Assembly (NCBI RefSeq): GCF_036825535.1 | Contig: NZ_CP098812.1 | Location: 1,426,001-1,490,000, forward strand | From: Parasalinivibrio latis | Lineage (GTDB): Bacteria; Pseudomonadota; Gammaproteobacteria; Enterobacterales; Vibrionaceae | Direction: 5' to 3' | DNA length: 64,000 nt | Part shown: positions 16,753 to 26,211 of the stretch, piece by piece | How positions within the stretch are numbered: position 1 is the stretch's first letter | Layout of the letters: each line of letters opens with the position of its first letter | Program-made: the position numbers and the translations under genes | The notes under the pieces: model-generated | Told to the model about the DNA's origin: nothing | The model's input: only the letters and a program-made list of their open reading frames with translations | Databases searched by the model: none

Positions 16753-18525
16753 TTACGCGTTGCAACAGTTCTTCCCCCACTTAGACCCACAGCTTAAACA
16801 GGGCTGATATCTGACAAATTCCAGCCTTTGTTGTTCAGTAAGATCCTTTCTCATGTATGGGTTAGTGTCATTGATTTGCTTCAACAATTCACCCGGCACC
16901 AAATTCCATAAGTCGTTCTTACGCGCAACGTTTGCAAGCGCAATAACTCCTTTGCTTATGCTTCTAGATGGACGAATCTGAAATGGCTTTTTTTTTTGCT
17001 CCTGCTCGGTGGTTACTACACGCAGGGCAAACTCCAGCTCATAGAACTGAGTAGTCACTGGTTCATCTTTGTCTGAGCCAACCGCTGTGGCGTGAGCAAT
17101 CAAGTTGTCATCAATTACTACTTCTACCAAAATCCTTTCACTTAAAGGCGGAAACTCCTTATTCACAGGGACAGATAGGCTACCTAAGTTGACCCTTGCG
17201 TCTGAGGCTCCAGATTTACCTACCATCAATGGTCGCTTGAACATTAACAGCGCATTTCCATCGCGAGGATCAGTGCAGTACATCGACTGTTCATGACGTA
17301 TTGACGTACCACGAGAGGGAAGTACAGTCCCCTCTTTTAATAATGTCACAACAGAGTTTCTGGCCTCCAGCAGCTCAAAAGGCTTTGCGAGTGTCAGACT
17401 TAACTTATCTGCGGCTATGCGAGCAGCCCCCTCAGAAATAATGGTGTCGCCCTTAGGGGATATATGCAGCGCAGCAACACCGAATATTTCGCTAAGCTGT
17501 CGCTTAATGGAGGGCATATTAACCATGCCTCCCGTCGCCAAGCAAAGAGCTATCGTTTGAGGGTCAATATCTGCATGATCTGGTGACAGCAAAATATCGA
17601 TTTCTCGCATCCCTTTATGAATCAGAGTGGAACAAACCTTCTCTAACGTTTCTCGGGTTAGTGAAATATCAATTTCAGCTTCTGGGCCGTCCCCTTGGTA
17701 GTATTCATCTAGCCAAATTGGGACAACGTCTCTGGAGGAAAGTGCAATCTTAGCCTTTTCGCACTCGACGAGCAGCTTAGCTTTCATCCCGGGGTTTCTT
17801 TCCAAAAACTTTTCGTCAGTCCAGTGGTGTTTTAGTGCATGCTGCTTCTCTACATAGGATAAAATAGCTTCATCCAGATAATCACCACCCACAGTATTGT
17901 TGCCTTTGTTCTGTATCTGAACGAGTGCCCCGTTTTTGATTTTGCAAAGAGTAAGGTCAAGCGTGCCGCCCCCCCAATCAAAGACCAAAACCGTGTGGTT
18001 CTCATGACGACGAATCATATCCTCAGGATCAGGTTGATCTTTGTAGTAAGCATACAAAGCTGCTAGTGGTTCATGAACAAATGACTCAATATAGATTCCT
18101 GCGTTCAGAAAAGCTTCTCTCAGCGCCACACGGCCTTCACCATTCATATCTACAGGAATCGTGACAACGGCTCGCGTCAAATCTGCGGCCTCTGAGTTAT
18201 CATTTTGCAACGCATCATTTTTCAGGTATTTGACAAAATCAGTTACCACCTCAGTGGGGTTGATTAAACGTCCATCAACCTTAATCATTGATTGGTTGAG
18301 TAGTTTTTTAGGGCCTCTGACGGTGTTGCCCAGCACCCCGACACCTGTGGTTTCAAGCTTTTCTTTCGCACTCCTGCCACATATAACTTGGTCAGTTTCA
18401 TAACGAACAACCGAAGGATGAGGGCGGCCTAAGTCATAAAACGAACTTACTCGACCATCATGGGTAACAACTGATATAAGGCTATTGGTTGTACCAAAAT
18501 CGATACCGACTACTTGCTGAACCAT
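16753..18525 (-). CDS. Hsp70/DnaK-like ATPase with Cys-rich C-terminal tail
   Basis: A 590-residue Hsp70-family protein. The actin-like ATPase domain (about residues 1-380) shows phosphate-1 loop GIDFGTTNS, phosphate-2 loop VFDWGGGTLD and adenosine-binding LATGGMVNMPSIKRQL. A beta-rich region that would correspond to the substrate-binding domain spans about 390-510. The end is unlike housekeeping DnaK: there is no helical lid or EEVD-type tail, and the protein closes with PCLSCGSKWGKNCC, resembling the zinc-binding SEC-C motif. AAGGAT sits five bases before ATG 18525, and the gene overlaps the coiled-coil gene upstream by 16 bases. Being inside an hsd operon, it likely works as an ATP-dependent switch in defence; this is inference. 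Confidence 0.88.
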   Translation of the reverse strand: MVQQVVGIDFGTTNSLISVVTHDGRVSSFYDLGRPHPSVVRYETDQVICGRSAKEKLETTGVGVLGNTVRGPKKLLNQSMIKVDGRLINPTEVVTDFVKYLKNDALQNDNSEAADLTRAVVTIPVDMNGEGRVALREAFLNAGIYIESFVHEPLAALYAYYKDQPDPEDMIRRHENHTVLVFDWGGGTLDLTLCKIKNGALVQIQNKGNNTVGGDYLDEAILSYVEKQHALKHHWTDEKFLERNPGMKAKLLVECEKAKIALSSRDVVPIWLDEYYQGDGPEAEIDISLTRETLEKVCSTLIHKGMREIDILLSPDHADIDPQTIALCLATGGMVNMPSIKRQLSEIFGVAALHISPKGDTIISEGAARIAADKLSLTLAKPFELLEARNSVVTLLKEGTVLPSRGTSIRHEQSMYCTDPRDGNALLMFKRPLMVGKSGASDARVNLGSLSVPVNKEFPPLSERILVEVVIDDNLIAHATAVGSDKDEPVTTQFYELEFALRVVTTEQEQKKKPFQIRPSRSISKGVIALANVARKNDLWNLVPGELLKQINDTNPYMRKDLTEQQRLEFVRYQPCLSCGSKWGKNCCNA

Positions 18526-19829
18526 GGCAATCCTTTCTCAATATTCTCTAATGCCAATTCAATTTGGTAAATTGCGACGTCAACTTTGGGACTTTCTCTA
18601 TTTAAAGCTTTTAGAGATAGTTCCATGGCTGGTGCAATATCCTCAGATAATAAGGTGTTAGCCCTAGCTTTTGCTTGTCCTGCATCATCTCTGAGGTGAA
18701 CTCGCGTAGCTTGCTCTGATAGTTCTCTTTGATACGACTCACTCTTCAAAGATTCAATCTCACCCATGAGTTGAGCAATTTTTTCTTCTCGCGCTGCCAG
18801 TTCAGATTTCAGACTATTTAAATTATTTTGTAGGCTAAAAATACGTTGTTCTTTGGAACCTAATTCTGACTCAGCACTTTTTCGCCTTTCTTCTGCCATT
18901 GCGCAGGTATTCTGAAAAAATCGAATGGCTGCCAAAACAAATGGAGCGTTATCCCTCAGTGCTCCGGCAAAGAAATAATTTGTTAAAACTGGGTCAACTT
19001 CGACGGACGACGTTTCCTGAAGCAAGAAATTTTTTAGCTGCGATATTGTTTTTTCATAATCCGCTTTTCCTGTTTCAGATGCCCATAAGCAGCAGATAGA
19101 GATAACATTCGCTTTCTTGTTCTTGATGTCAGAAACACCCAGTAAGAACTGCTGGTCATCCTTTGAATCCTTGCTTCTCTCGACTCTTTTGCGATTATCG
19201 ATCTGTTTATCAAACAGATCCTTAATTCCTCGGCAGATGAGAGAAACAGAGTCTTGGTTATCGACCCCCACAGTTCCAGCCAAATCAGCAAAGACATTGT
19301 TGCTACCTGAAAGTTTGCCAACCCAGTTCCTGCTGATCACAAGCACGGCGAACTCAATCAGTTTCCGTCTCAAAGCAGGTTTGGCCGAAGCTGAGGATAA
19401 CAGCAAGGAGAGCAAATGCTTGAATGTAGGATCAACCTCACTGACGTTGGTTGAAATTGATTCCCAAGTGTTTTTGTCAGATGGCTCTAGTCCCGTCATT
19501 CGTTTCAGCGCAGACTCATGAACTTTATCAATCTTAATGGGCTTCAATTTGCCATCAGTCTTTAATTCTTTTTTAAAAACATCCAGTAAGAGTTCATCTA
19601 GTGACGTGAAGTTCTTAGTCTTTTTCACTGTTTTTTTAGACGGTTTCGCATCGCCAATCACATTGGGCGTAGCTTCTTTTATTGGTTCTACTTGAGTAAC
19701 AGGAACGGGAGAGTCAACAACTGTATCCTCTCTATGCTCAGGTTTAACAACAGGCACTTTCAATTCAGAATTAGCTGTACTTTGCTTTTTGCCTCGTGGA
19801 AGGCTCAATATTTCTCGTTTAGTGCTCAT
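18510..19829 (-). CDS. Coiled-coil protein, probable partner of the Hsp70-like protein
   Basis: A 439-residue protein without a family I recognise. The first ~90 residues are low-complexity, basic and Pro/Lys-rich (probably disordered). A helical domain with LDELLLDVFKKEL follows, and residues about 315-400 form a strong coiled coil (ESELGSKEQRIFSLQNNLNS and onward). It ends in a helical bundle rich in Leu/Glu. The long coiled coil followed by a compact end recalls co-chaperones such as GrpE, but no GrpE signature is visible, so a nucleotide-exchange role is only a guess. ATG 19829 has GGAGGG five bases upstream. The upstream gene's TGA is one base away and hsp70 overlaps its 3' end, indicating tight translational coupling. 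Confidence 0.75.
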   Translation of the reverse strand: MSTKREILSLPRGKKQSTANSELKVPVVKPEHREDTVVDSPVPVTQVEPIKEATPNVIGDAKPSKKTVKKTKNFTSLDELLLDVFKKELKTDGKLKPIKIDKVHESALKRMTGLEPSDKNTWESISTNVSEVDPTFKHLLSLLLSSASAKPALRRKLIEFAVLVISRNWVGKLSGSNNVFADLAGTVGVDNQDSVSLICRGIKDLFDKQIDNRKRVERSKDSKDDQQFLLGVSDIKNKKANVISICCLWASETGKADYEKTISQLKNFLLQETSSVEVDPVLTNYFFAGALRDNAPFVLAAIRFFQNTCAMAEERRKSAESELGSKEQRIFSLQNNLNSLKSELAAREEKIAQLMGEIESLKSESYQRELSEQATRVHLRDDAGQAKARANTLLSEDIAPAMELSLKALNRESPKVDVAIYQIELALENIEKGLPWFSK

Positions 19830-19830
19830 T

Positions 19831-20910
19831 TCAGCCCTCCAGTTCTGCGCCGAATGTACCGTTAAATTCTTCAAGGTGCCTTAGTCGACGCTTATAATAT
19901 GTTTCTCTTTCTGTGTCTTTGTCATCAATGGACTTTCGCAAGCAAATATAATCAAGCTTGTGTTTATCCTGACGAGACCAGCTTTTTCTATTGATCTGAC
20001 CTACGAGTTCAATTAACTCATGAATCGACAATTGTTCGTACAAACCAATGAAGCGATTCAAGATAATCTCTGTAGCCAAATCGGTTGGCAAACTTAATTG
20101 CCCATCCTCTCTCTGCCAGTTCCTTTTTGAGGTGACACCTGCATTAAAAAAGGTCAAAGCATTATCTAACGCGGGGATATAACCTATTTGACTAGGAATT
20201 CGGAAGTCATTCATCACGAACTTAATCAATTGACACAAAGAGACAGCAAGGGGTGTGTCATAGCCCGAAAGATATGTAAACGACAGATTTAATGTGTCTG
20301 AAAAGTTTTCATAAGTGATACGCTCAGTTCTTCGATCTTTCGCCATAACACCGTAGAGATACTTCACAAGACCATCGATATACCAAACACAGCTTCCAAA
20401 ATGCTCTGTGTCTTTGGTAAATCGCATTACATCATCGCCGTTAAAGTCATCACCAGAAAAATACGTTCGAAACTTGTTGTCAACTTGCAGTAGCTCATCA
20501 GGATCTGCAATCTGTACATCAATACTGATGCGCTTAGTTGTCTCTTTGCCGTACAGTTCAATATTAAAAAACTGGTACTTAGCGCCGCAAAGCAACTGCT
20601 TTAGTTCACCTATTTCGACGCATTTACCATTGACGACAAGGTATTCTACGAAAGCAATCTCGATGGTTTCTGGCTTCGGCGACTGTGAAAGCTTGAATGT
20701 TGAGCTTTGCACTTCTACACCATCAACCATCAGCACAGGGTTAGCAATGGGGTGTTCTACTTCATGTAGATCGCGAGCATCTTTGGAGGAAAAACATTTC
20801 CCACAATGGCGACAAAAATATTCACTGAGCTTTGGAGAGGCGGTACTTGTGCCTCCTCTTTCGTAGAACTGATCTATCGCAGTTTCCTGAATCCAGCCAA
20901 CTGTAGGCAT
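19831..20910 (-). CDS. C2H2 zinc-finger protein of unknown function in RM operon
   Basis: A 359-residue protein with a single classical C2H2 finger at about residues 33-53 (FCRHCGKCFSSKDARDLHEVEH; spacing C-x2-C-x12-H-x3-H). An uncharacterised alpha/beta region follows (VEYLVVNGKCVEIGELKQLL, FFNIELYGKETTKRISIDV), then a helical C-terminus rich in charged residues. One finger alone rarely gives specific DNA binding, so protein or nonspecific nucleic-acid contact is equally possible. The start codon follows directly on the hsdS stop (TAA at 20911-20913, ATG at 20908-20910), placing it firmly in the hsd transcript. Confidence 0.75.
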   Translation of the reverse strand: MPTVGWIQETAIDQFYERGGTSTASPKLSEYFCRHCGKCFSSKDARDLHEVEHPIANPVLMVDGVEVQSSTFKLSQSPKPETIEIAFVEYLVVNGKCVEIGELKQLLCGAKYQFFNIELYGKETTKRISIDVQIADPDELLQVDNKFRTYFSGDDFNGDDVMRFTKDTEHFGSCVWYIDGLVKYLYGVMAKDRRTERITYENFSDTLNLSFTYLSGYDTPLAVSLCQLIKFVMNDFRIPSQIGYIPALDNALTFFNAGVTSKRNWQREDGQLSLPTDLATEIILNRFIGLYEQLSIHELIELVGQINRKSWSRQDKHKLDYICLRKSIDDKDTERETYYKRRLRHLEEFNGTFGAELEG

Positions 20911-22233
20911 TTAGCTTTCTCCTACTTCAGTTCCTAACTCGATTTCGCCGGAAAGCAATTTAGGAAGCAAAGTGTCACGAAGGTCTTCTAGGTTCTGGTT
21001 TTCCATTTGATTCGACTTTATTTTGTCGAATAAAGGTTTCACTAGACAATCGAAACTACCTAGGATCTCTTTCGATGGCACTATCACAGGAAGAGCCTTG
21101 ATAATCTTAGAGTTAACAGCTTTTGCTATTGATGACGTGCTACCCAATGACTCGAAGTTAAACTGCTTCATGTAAGAATATAAATAATTCGTTGAAACCC
21201 GAGCGTTATCACTCAGTTTGTAATGAGCAATAGCTTCATTGGTCGTCATTTCACCATGAGTAATAGCCACACGACCGACAGTCAATTTAAAGCTAAGAAT
21301 CAAAGTGTTATCTGGGATAACCTTAACATTAAACTTATCGACAGCTTCTTGCGTTAGATACTCCGAAGAATCAAGCGCAAACGTCCCTGTATTACCCATA
21401 TCTCTGATGGAAATCCAAGTAACATCTTTACTGTCTTCTGAAAACCATTGAGGTTCTTTACGTGGCGGCGTTTTACCTATAGCAACAGTCGCAACCTTTT
21501 CGGATGGCAATACTTCCCATCCATCAGGAATCATCCCCAACTCTGACTCAGCTAGCTTTTCAGGGAATAGCGAGGCAGTGGCAACATCCATACCCTCTGG
21601 TTGTTCGCCATTCATCTTAGCTTTCACTGGGTCGAAGTCGACAAACCATGACTTAAAGATGGCTTGTGCCATTTCTTCTAGGGTTTGGTTTATACGAGAA
21701 TTAACAGCGATTTTTTTGCTTAGAGAGTTATACTGATTTGCAATTTCATTCTGAACCTCTCTTGGAGGAAGAGATATCTCTAAATTTCTTACCGCATCTT
21801 TGGTAATAGTTTTAGTAACAGAACCATTGGCAAATTGCTTAACGTAAGCCTCATTTACTTTTAGGAAAATGTAAACATAAACGGGATTGGCTTTTTGTTC
21901 ATCAACTCTAATCAGAAACAAGTTCATTGCTAAAGATACTGGACGCTTTAAATCCGGCATTAGATATATAGATCCAGCATTAGCTATCTTGTTCATTATC
22001 AAGTCACCGCCATACACCTTTGATTTCTCAAGAAAGTTATAGGCATGTTCAGAAATAAACTTAAGCGAATCAGAGAAGTCATTACTCTCAAAATTTGTTG
22101 TTCTTACCATCAAGGCGTAATTTTCGTCATCAAGCAATTCAACGTTTTCTTTTAGTTTTTGGTATGCTCCGTTGGCATGATAATCAGTAAGAACTGTTAT
22201 TAAGTCTCCTAAGGGAACTTTGTTATACTTCAT
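20911..22233 (-). CDS. hsdS: Type I RM specificity subunit S
   Basis: A 440-residue HsdS with the usual two-fold layout: target recognition domain 1 (residues 1-150), a central conserved helix (LEEMAQAIFKSWFVDFDPV near 190), target recognition domain 2 opening with GMIPDGWEVLP near 230, and a distal conserved helix ending LRDTLLPKLLSGEIEL. Each recognition domain reads one half of a bipartite site. The target sequence cannot be predicted here. Its ATG overlaps the last 11 bases of hsdM. Confidence 0.93.
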   Translation of the reverse strand: MKYNKVPLGDLITVLTDYHANGAYQKLKENVELLDDENYALMVRTTNFESNDFSDSLKFISEHAYNFLEKSKVYGGDLIMNKIANAGSIYLMPDLKRPVSLAMNLFLIRVDEQKANPVYVYIFLKVNEAYVKQFANGSVTKTITKDAVRNLEISLPPREVQNEIANQYNSLSKKIAVNSRINQTLEEMAQAIFKSWFVDFDPVKAKMNGEQPEGMDVATASLFPEKLAESELGMIPDGWEVLPSEKVATVAIGKTPPRKEPQWFSEDSKDVTWISIRDMGNTGTFALDSSEYLTQEAVDKFNVKVIPDNTLILSFKLTVGRVAITHGEMTTNEAIAHYKLSDNARVSTNYLYSYMKQFNFESLGSTSSIAKAVNSKIIKALPVIVPSKEILGSFDCLVKPLFDKIKSNQMENQNLEDLRDTLLPKLLSGEIELGTEVGES

Positions 22234-23926
22234 AACCTAACCCCGCTAAGTTCTTCTTGATCTCTGCTTCTAGCGTTGCTGACTCAGCAAACTGCTCGCT
22301 CAACTTAGCGGTTAGCGCAGCCATCTTCTCACCAAATGGAATGCCATCATCTAACTCTTCCGTCGCGCCAACATAACGCCCCGGAGTTAATACAAAATCG
22401 TGCTTGGTGATTTCTTCAAGCGTTGCTGATTTGCAGAAACCTGCTTGGTCTTGGTAAATGATACCATTGACTTCTGCGCCTGTTTTCCATGCATGGTAAA
22501 GGTCTGCGACTTTCTGAATATCATCACGAGTGAAATCACGCAGAACGCGGTCTTTCATGTAGCCAAGGTTACGCGCATCAATAAACAGCACTTCACCTTT
22601 ACGAGCACGCAGTTTACGCCCCGCTTTATCGGTGCGAGCGGTTTTGTTCTTAGTTAGGAACCAAATACACGCTGGGATCTGGGTGTTGGTAAACAGTTGA
22701 CCCGGCAGTGCGACCATACACTCAATAAGATCGTTCTCGATAAGCGTTTTACGAATTTCACCCTCGTTGTTGGTGGTTGAACTCATTGAGCCGTTTGCTA
22801 GTAGTAGCGCTTGAGAACCATCTGGTGCAAGGTGGTGAAGCATGTGCTGCATCCACGCAAAGTTAGCGTTACCCGCTGGCGGTTTACCGTATTTGAAGCG
22901 AGGGTCATTATCATCAACGCCTGTATTCCATTCTTTCATGTTGAATGGTGGGTTCGCCATGATGAAGTCGGCACGTAAATCTAGGTGCTGAACGTTGGTG
23001 TAAGTGCTGGCAGGCTCTTTACCGAAGTCGTAATCCAAACCACGGATCGCCATGTTCATCGCCGCTAGCTGCCATGTGGTGTGGTTGTATTCCTGACCGT
23101 AGATAGAGATCTTCTGCTTTTGCGTTAGCGGGTCGATTTCTTTTTGGTTAGCTCTGCGCTCAATGAACTTCTCTGATTGCACAAAGAAGCCGCCAGAACC
23201 CATTGCAGGGTCATACACGCGACCTTCAAATGGCTCAATCATCTCAACAATCAGCGATACGATGGACGCTGGCGTGTAGAACTGACCACCTTTTTTACCC
23301 TCAGCCAGTGCAAACTGACCAAGCATGTATTCGTATACGTGACCAAGGATGTCTTTACTGTTTAGGTCTGCGTGAACAAATGGAATGGTAGCAATCAGGT
23401 TGATTAGCTCGTTCAACTTCGCTTGGTCAATCTTCAAAGCAGAGTATGACTTGTTCAGTACGCCTTTCAGTTTCGGGTTGTCGCGCTCGATGCCCTCAAG
23501 TGCGTTATCAATCAGGTGACCAACAGAAGTGATTTTCTTAACCTTGCCGTCAATCTCCAGATCAGCACCACCAATTACGCGAGGGCCATTATCTTGTAGG
23601 AACTGCCAACGAGATTCGGTTGGTAGCCAGAACACGTTCTTCTCGGTGTAGAAATCACGTTGTTCAAGTTCAATAGCGATTTCGGCTGCCAATTCTTCTT
23701 CTGAGAAGTCAGAAGGATCTAGATAGTATTCGTGCTCTGGGTTTGTAAGATCGGCTTTGATTTCTTCCTGACGCAATTTAAAGGCATCAGAAACGTATTT
23801 AACGAAAATTAAGCCAAGTACAGCGTGCTTGTATTGCGCAGCATCTAACGTTGAGCGTAACTTATCTGCGGCAGTCCAGAGCTTACTTTCAAGCTCTTTC
23901 AGGAATAGTTGTTCTTGTTGATTCAT
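22223..23926 (-). CDS. hsdM: Type I RM DNA adenine methyltransferase subunit M
   Basis: A 567-residue N6-adenine methyltransferase. The N-terminal HsdM domain (WTAADKLRSTLDAAQYKHAVLGLIF) precedes the catalytic domain, with SAM-binding motif I YDPAMGSGGF near residue 240, catalytic motif IV MANPPF near 330, and LLANGSMSS downstream. It methylates adenines in the HsdS target and completes the restriction complex with HsdR. It is the first gene of the nine-gene leftward operon. The leader contains a TAGAAT-like -10 (plus-strand 23972-23977) but no clear -35. Confidence 0.95.
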   Translation of the reverse strand: MNQQEQLFLKELESKLWTAADKLRSTLDAAQYKHAVLGLIFVKYVSDAFKLRQEEIKADLTNPEHEYYLDPSDFSEEELAAEIAIELEQRDFYTEKNVFWLPTESRWQFLQDNGPRVIGGADLEIDGKVKKITSVGHLIDNALEGIERDNPKLKGVLNKSYSALKIDQAKLNELINLIATIPFVHADLNSKDILGHVYEYMLGQFALAEGKKGGQFYTPASIVSLIVEMIEPFEGRVYDPAMGSGGFFVQSEKFIERRANQKEIDPLTQKQKISIYGQEYNHTTWQLAAMNMAIRGLDYDFGKEPASTYTNVQHLDLRADFIMANPPFNMKEWNTGVDDNDPRFKYGKPPAGNANFAWMQHMLHHLAPDGSQALLLANGSMSSTTNNEGEIRKTLIENDLIECMVALPGQLFTNTQIPACIWFLTKNKTARTDKAGRKLRARKGEVLFIDARNLGYMKDRVLRDFTRDDIQKVADLYHAWKTGAEVNGIIYQDQAGFCKSATLEEITKHDFVLTPGRYVGATEELDDGIPFGEKMAALTAKLSEQFAESATLEAEIKKNLAGLGYEV

Positions 23927-24176
23927 TTCAGTTTTCTTTAATTCGAAAAAGTTGTGTGCATTCTACCAGTAAACATGGGGGTTTCACTGATTTCTGCCTT
24001 ACTTAATAGTGATTTTTATGAAGTAAGGAGCACATCATGGTTGCTGACATAGGAGCGTATTGAAAACTGCAACCAAACCGATATTTTTGTCCGTTAGCAG
24101 ATGATAGCATCCTGAAAGATTAAGTATTATGCTTTTTGCTTTCACAAAGTCATAAAAATCATAAGGATAAACATAA

Positions 24177-24956
24177 GTGGTACAATATTGCGGGCTTGTA
24201 CGTTCATACCTCCAATTTATAGTGAACCGGCTAGAACAGGAACCAGCGAGAGCAACTCATTATCCAAACATACTTATAGAATTTGGTGCCGAAATCGCAA
24301 TAACAGAGCCATTCAATAGCTTGATTGATGACTGGGATGCATTTGAGAGATCTCACATAAATGTTCAGTTTAATGAAATCGAGCCTCTCGTTGATGTCTT
24401 CATTAGTGATCTACCTCAATCAATGCGCTATCTAATATGGTCTGACTTACCTGACAGCAAAGACAACATTCAAGCGCTCTGTAACTCAGGTTTTGAAAAT
24501 GTAGATGATCTGATAAGAGAAGATATTATCCGAGATGATATCTCATCTTATATCGTGGGAGAATTGCGTGAACTTTCCACTGGTAAGCTAGCTGAATATT
24601 TAAATCACGTAAAAATGCCTGGGGAGATGACACACGCACGTCAACTAGCAAATGACATCTCCTTAACTCTTGAGCAACTCTCTAATAATTATTTCGATAA
24701 ACCTCACTCGTACTACGTAGGTGATGAAATAAAACGACTAAATTTGTCCCAAGGACAGCTATCAAAGCTAAAACCAATCATAAGAATAGTTGCTGAAGAA
24801 GCCGCGCATGCAACACTATCAGGTCTCGCAGGAGAAACTAAATTGGGGACACAAAACCAACAATACCACCTTATCGATACCACCGGACGCAAAGTGTCAC
24901 ATCTGCCAAGTCTTTTAGTTGAAGTTTTTGAGGAACGCGAAAAGTCTCTGGTTTGA
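24177..24956 (+). CDS. Hypothetical protein, divergent from hsdM
   Basis: A 259-residue protein starting at GTG 24177 with AAGGA upstream. The composition is soluble, acidic and helix-rich. No family recognised: no signal peptide, no membrane segment, no Cys/His cluster. It is transcribed away from the hsd operon, so it could be a regulator or an independent cargo gene. It overlaps no known motif. Confidence 0.6.
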   Translation: MVQYCGLVRSYLQFIVNRLEQEPARATHYPNILIEFGAEIAITEPFNSLIDDWDAFERSHINVQFNEIEPLVDVFISDLPQSMRYLIWSDLPDSKDNIQALCNSGFENVDDLIREDIIRDDISSYIVGELRELSTGKLAEYLNHVKMPGEMTHARQLANDISLTLEQLSNNYFDKPHSYYVGDEIKRLNLSQGQLSKLKPIIRIVAEEAAHATLSGLAGETKLGTQNQQYHLIDTTGRKVSHLPSLLVEVFEEREKSLV

Positions 24957-24960
24957 CAGC

Positions 24961-25263
24961 CTACCAACTGAGTGTGTAGCTAACGCCTCATATAGTAGCT
25001 TTGAAGTCATCAGCAAGGTCGAATGCCTTGGTGTCGAGACTAAAGATACGTCCAGAATTTCAAAGAGTTGTGAGGTATGAGAAACCGCCGTCCAATGCCC
25101 TGAATGTGAAAACCATTTTGGTTGGGACTGGGTTGAAGATGAGTGTATTAAGCTAAACGAAGAGTTTGATTGCCTTAGCCGTGATGTAATGTTGCGTTAT
25201 ACCATTGATGAGGGCACTTATTATGGTGCTCAGCATATGACTGTTGAGGTTGTTGATGAGTAA
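24961..25263 (+). pseudogene. Remnant of an unknown gene with a CxxC motif
   Basis: An in-frame stretch broken by TGA at 25078-25080. The second part reads QCPECENHFGWDWVEDEC, has a good coding feel, and ends in a TAA that overlaps the ATG of the following HNH gene by 8 bases (ATGAGTAA). That spacing is typical of a real upstream operon partner. No start codon is left for the downstream part. Function unknown. Confidence 0.35.
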
Positions 25264-26202
25264 CAAAACAAAAGCTCTACTTGTTGAATCAGCTAAGCAG
25301 TCACTTAATAAGATATTAGAGAAATCAAATATATCTGAATGGATAAAAATCAATCAAACACCTAGAGTTGTAGGCAAATCAAAGAACAATCCTAGTTACA
25401 TTGACGCTTATGGTAGTGAGAAGTTTGAATTATCTGGCAACGTATTGAATTTATTATGTATTTCCATTCATGTTGAAAAGGGCAATAGTGGAAAAACCGA
25501 CAGATCAAATCCTAGAGAGATTCAATTCCGACTTATATCAGGTGGTGTTGGCTGTGTGAATGGTACAGACGGGTCTAGAGAAAAAGCCACTTTACATCAA
25601 AGATGCAAAAAGCGTTCATGGATGAAATTTGTCATCGTTCTGGTGGCAAGGCAACCATTGCTCAAGGTAATAAAAATGGCGTTTACTGTACTGAAGACAA
25701 TTCTATCACAGTTGCTAATTGTATTGCGGATATTATGTCTGAGGTAAAAAAACAACTTTTTGCTGCATATGATGACAACAATATAGAAGTAAAATCACAA
25801 GCCTATTTAAATCACGAAGAGATTTTAAACGAAGCTTTTTCTACTGATACCACGAATATAAACGTTGTTGATATTTTGCATCCAGAAAAAGAAACTGTGT
25901 CGGTCGCCCTATACAAACGAGACCCGTTGGTTGTCGCTGAAACACTGAGGCTTGCGAATGGATACTGTGAACTTTGTGAACTTTGTGAACTTTGTGAAGT
26001 CAAATCGCCATTCAAGACGAAGTCAGGTCGCGATTATCTAGAAGTACATCATATTATCCCATTATCCAAACAAGGCAGTGATACTGTATCCAATACCGTA
26101 GCCCTATGCGCTAATTGCCGTAGAATGTTGCACTTTGGAGAGAACGCTGAACATATGACGGCTAAGCTTAGTAAAATTAAATGCTTAAAATGTTTTCAGT
26201 AA
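25256..26202 (+). pseudogene. HNH endonuclease, frameshifted near 25597-25601
   Basis: The N-terminal half starts at ATG 25256 (GAGG upstream) and runs MSNKTKALLVESAKQSLNKI up to about LHQ. The frame then changes at an A-run in CATCAAAGATG; one more A would join it to MQKAFMDEICHRSGG. The C-terminal half is a McrA-like HNH nuclease: CELC knuckle, YLEVHHIIPLS (the two catalytic/metal His), NTVALCANCRRMLHFG. The first CxxC is unusual because a 9-base unit TGTGAACTT is repeated three times, giving CELCELCELC. The intact version would be a DNA endonuclease, perhaps modification-dependent. The frameshift may be a real mutation or a homopolymer error. Confidence 0.75.
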
Positions 26203-26211
26203 GAGCTAAGC

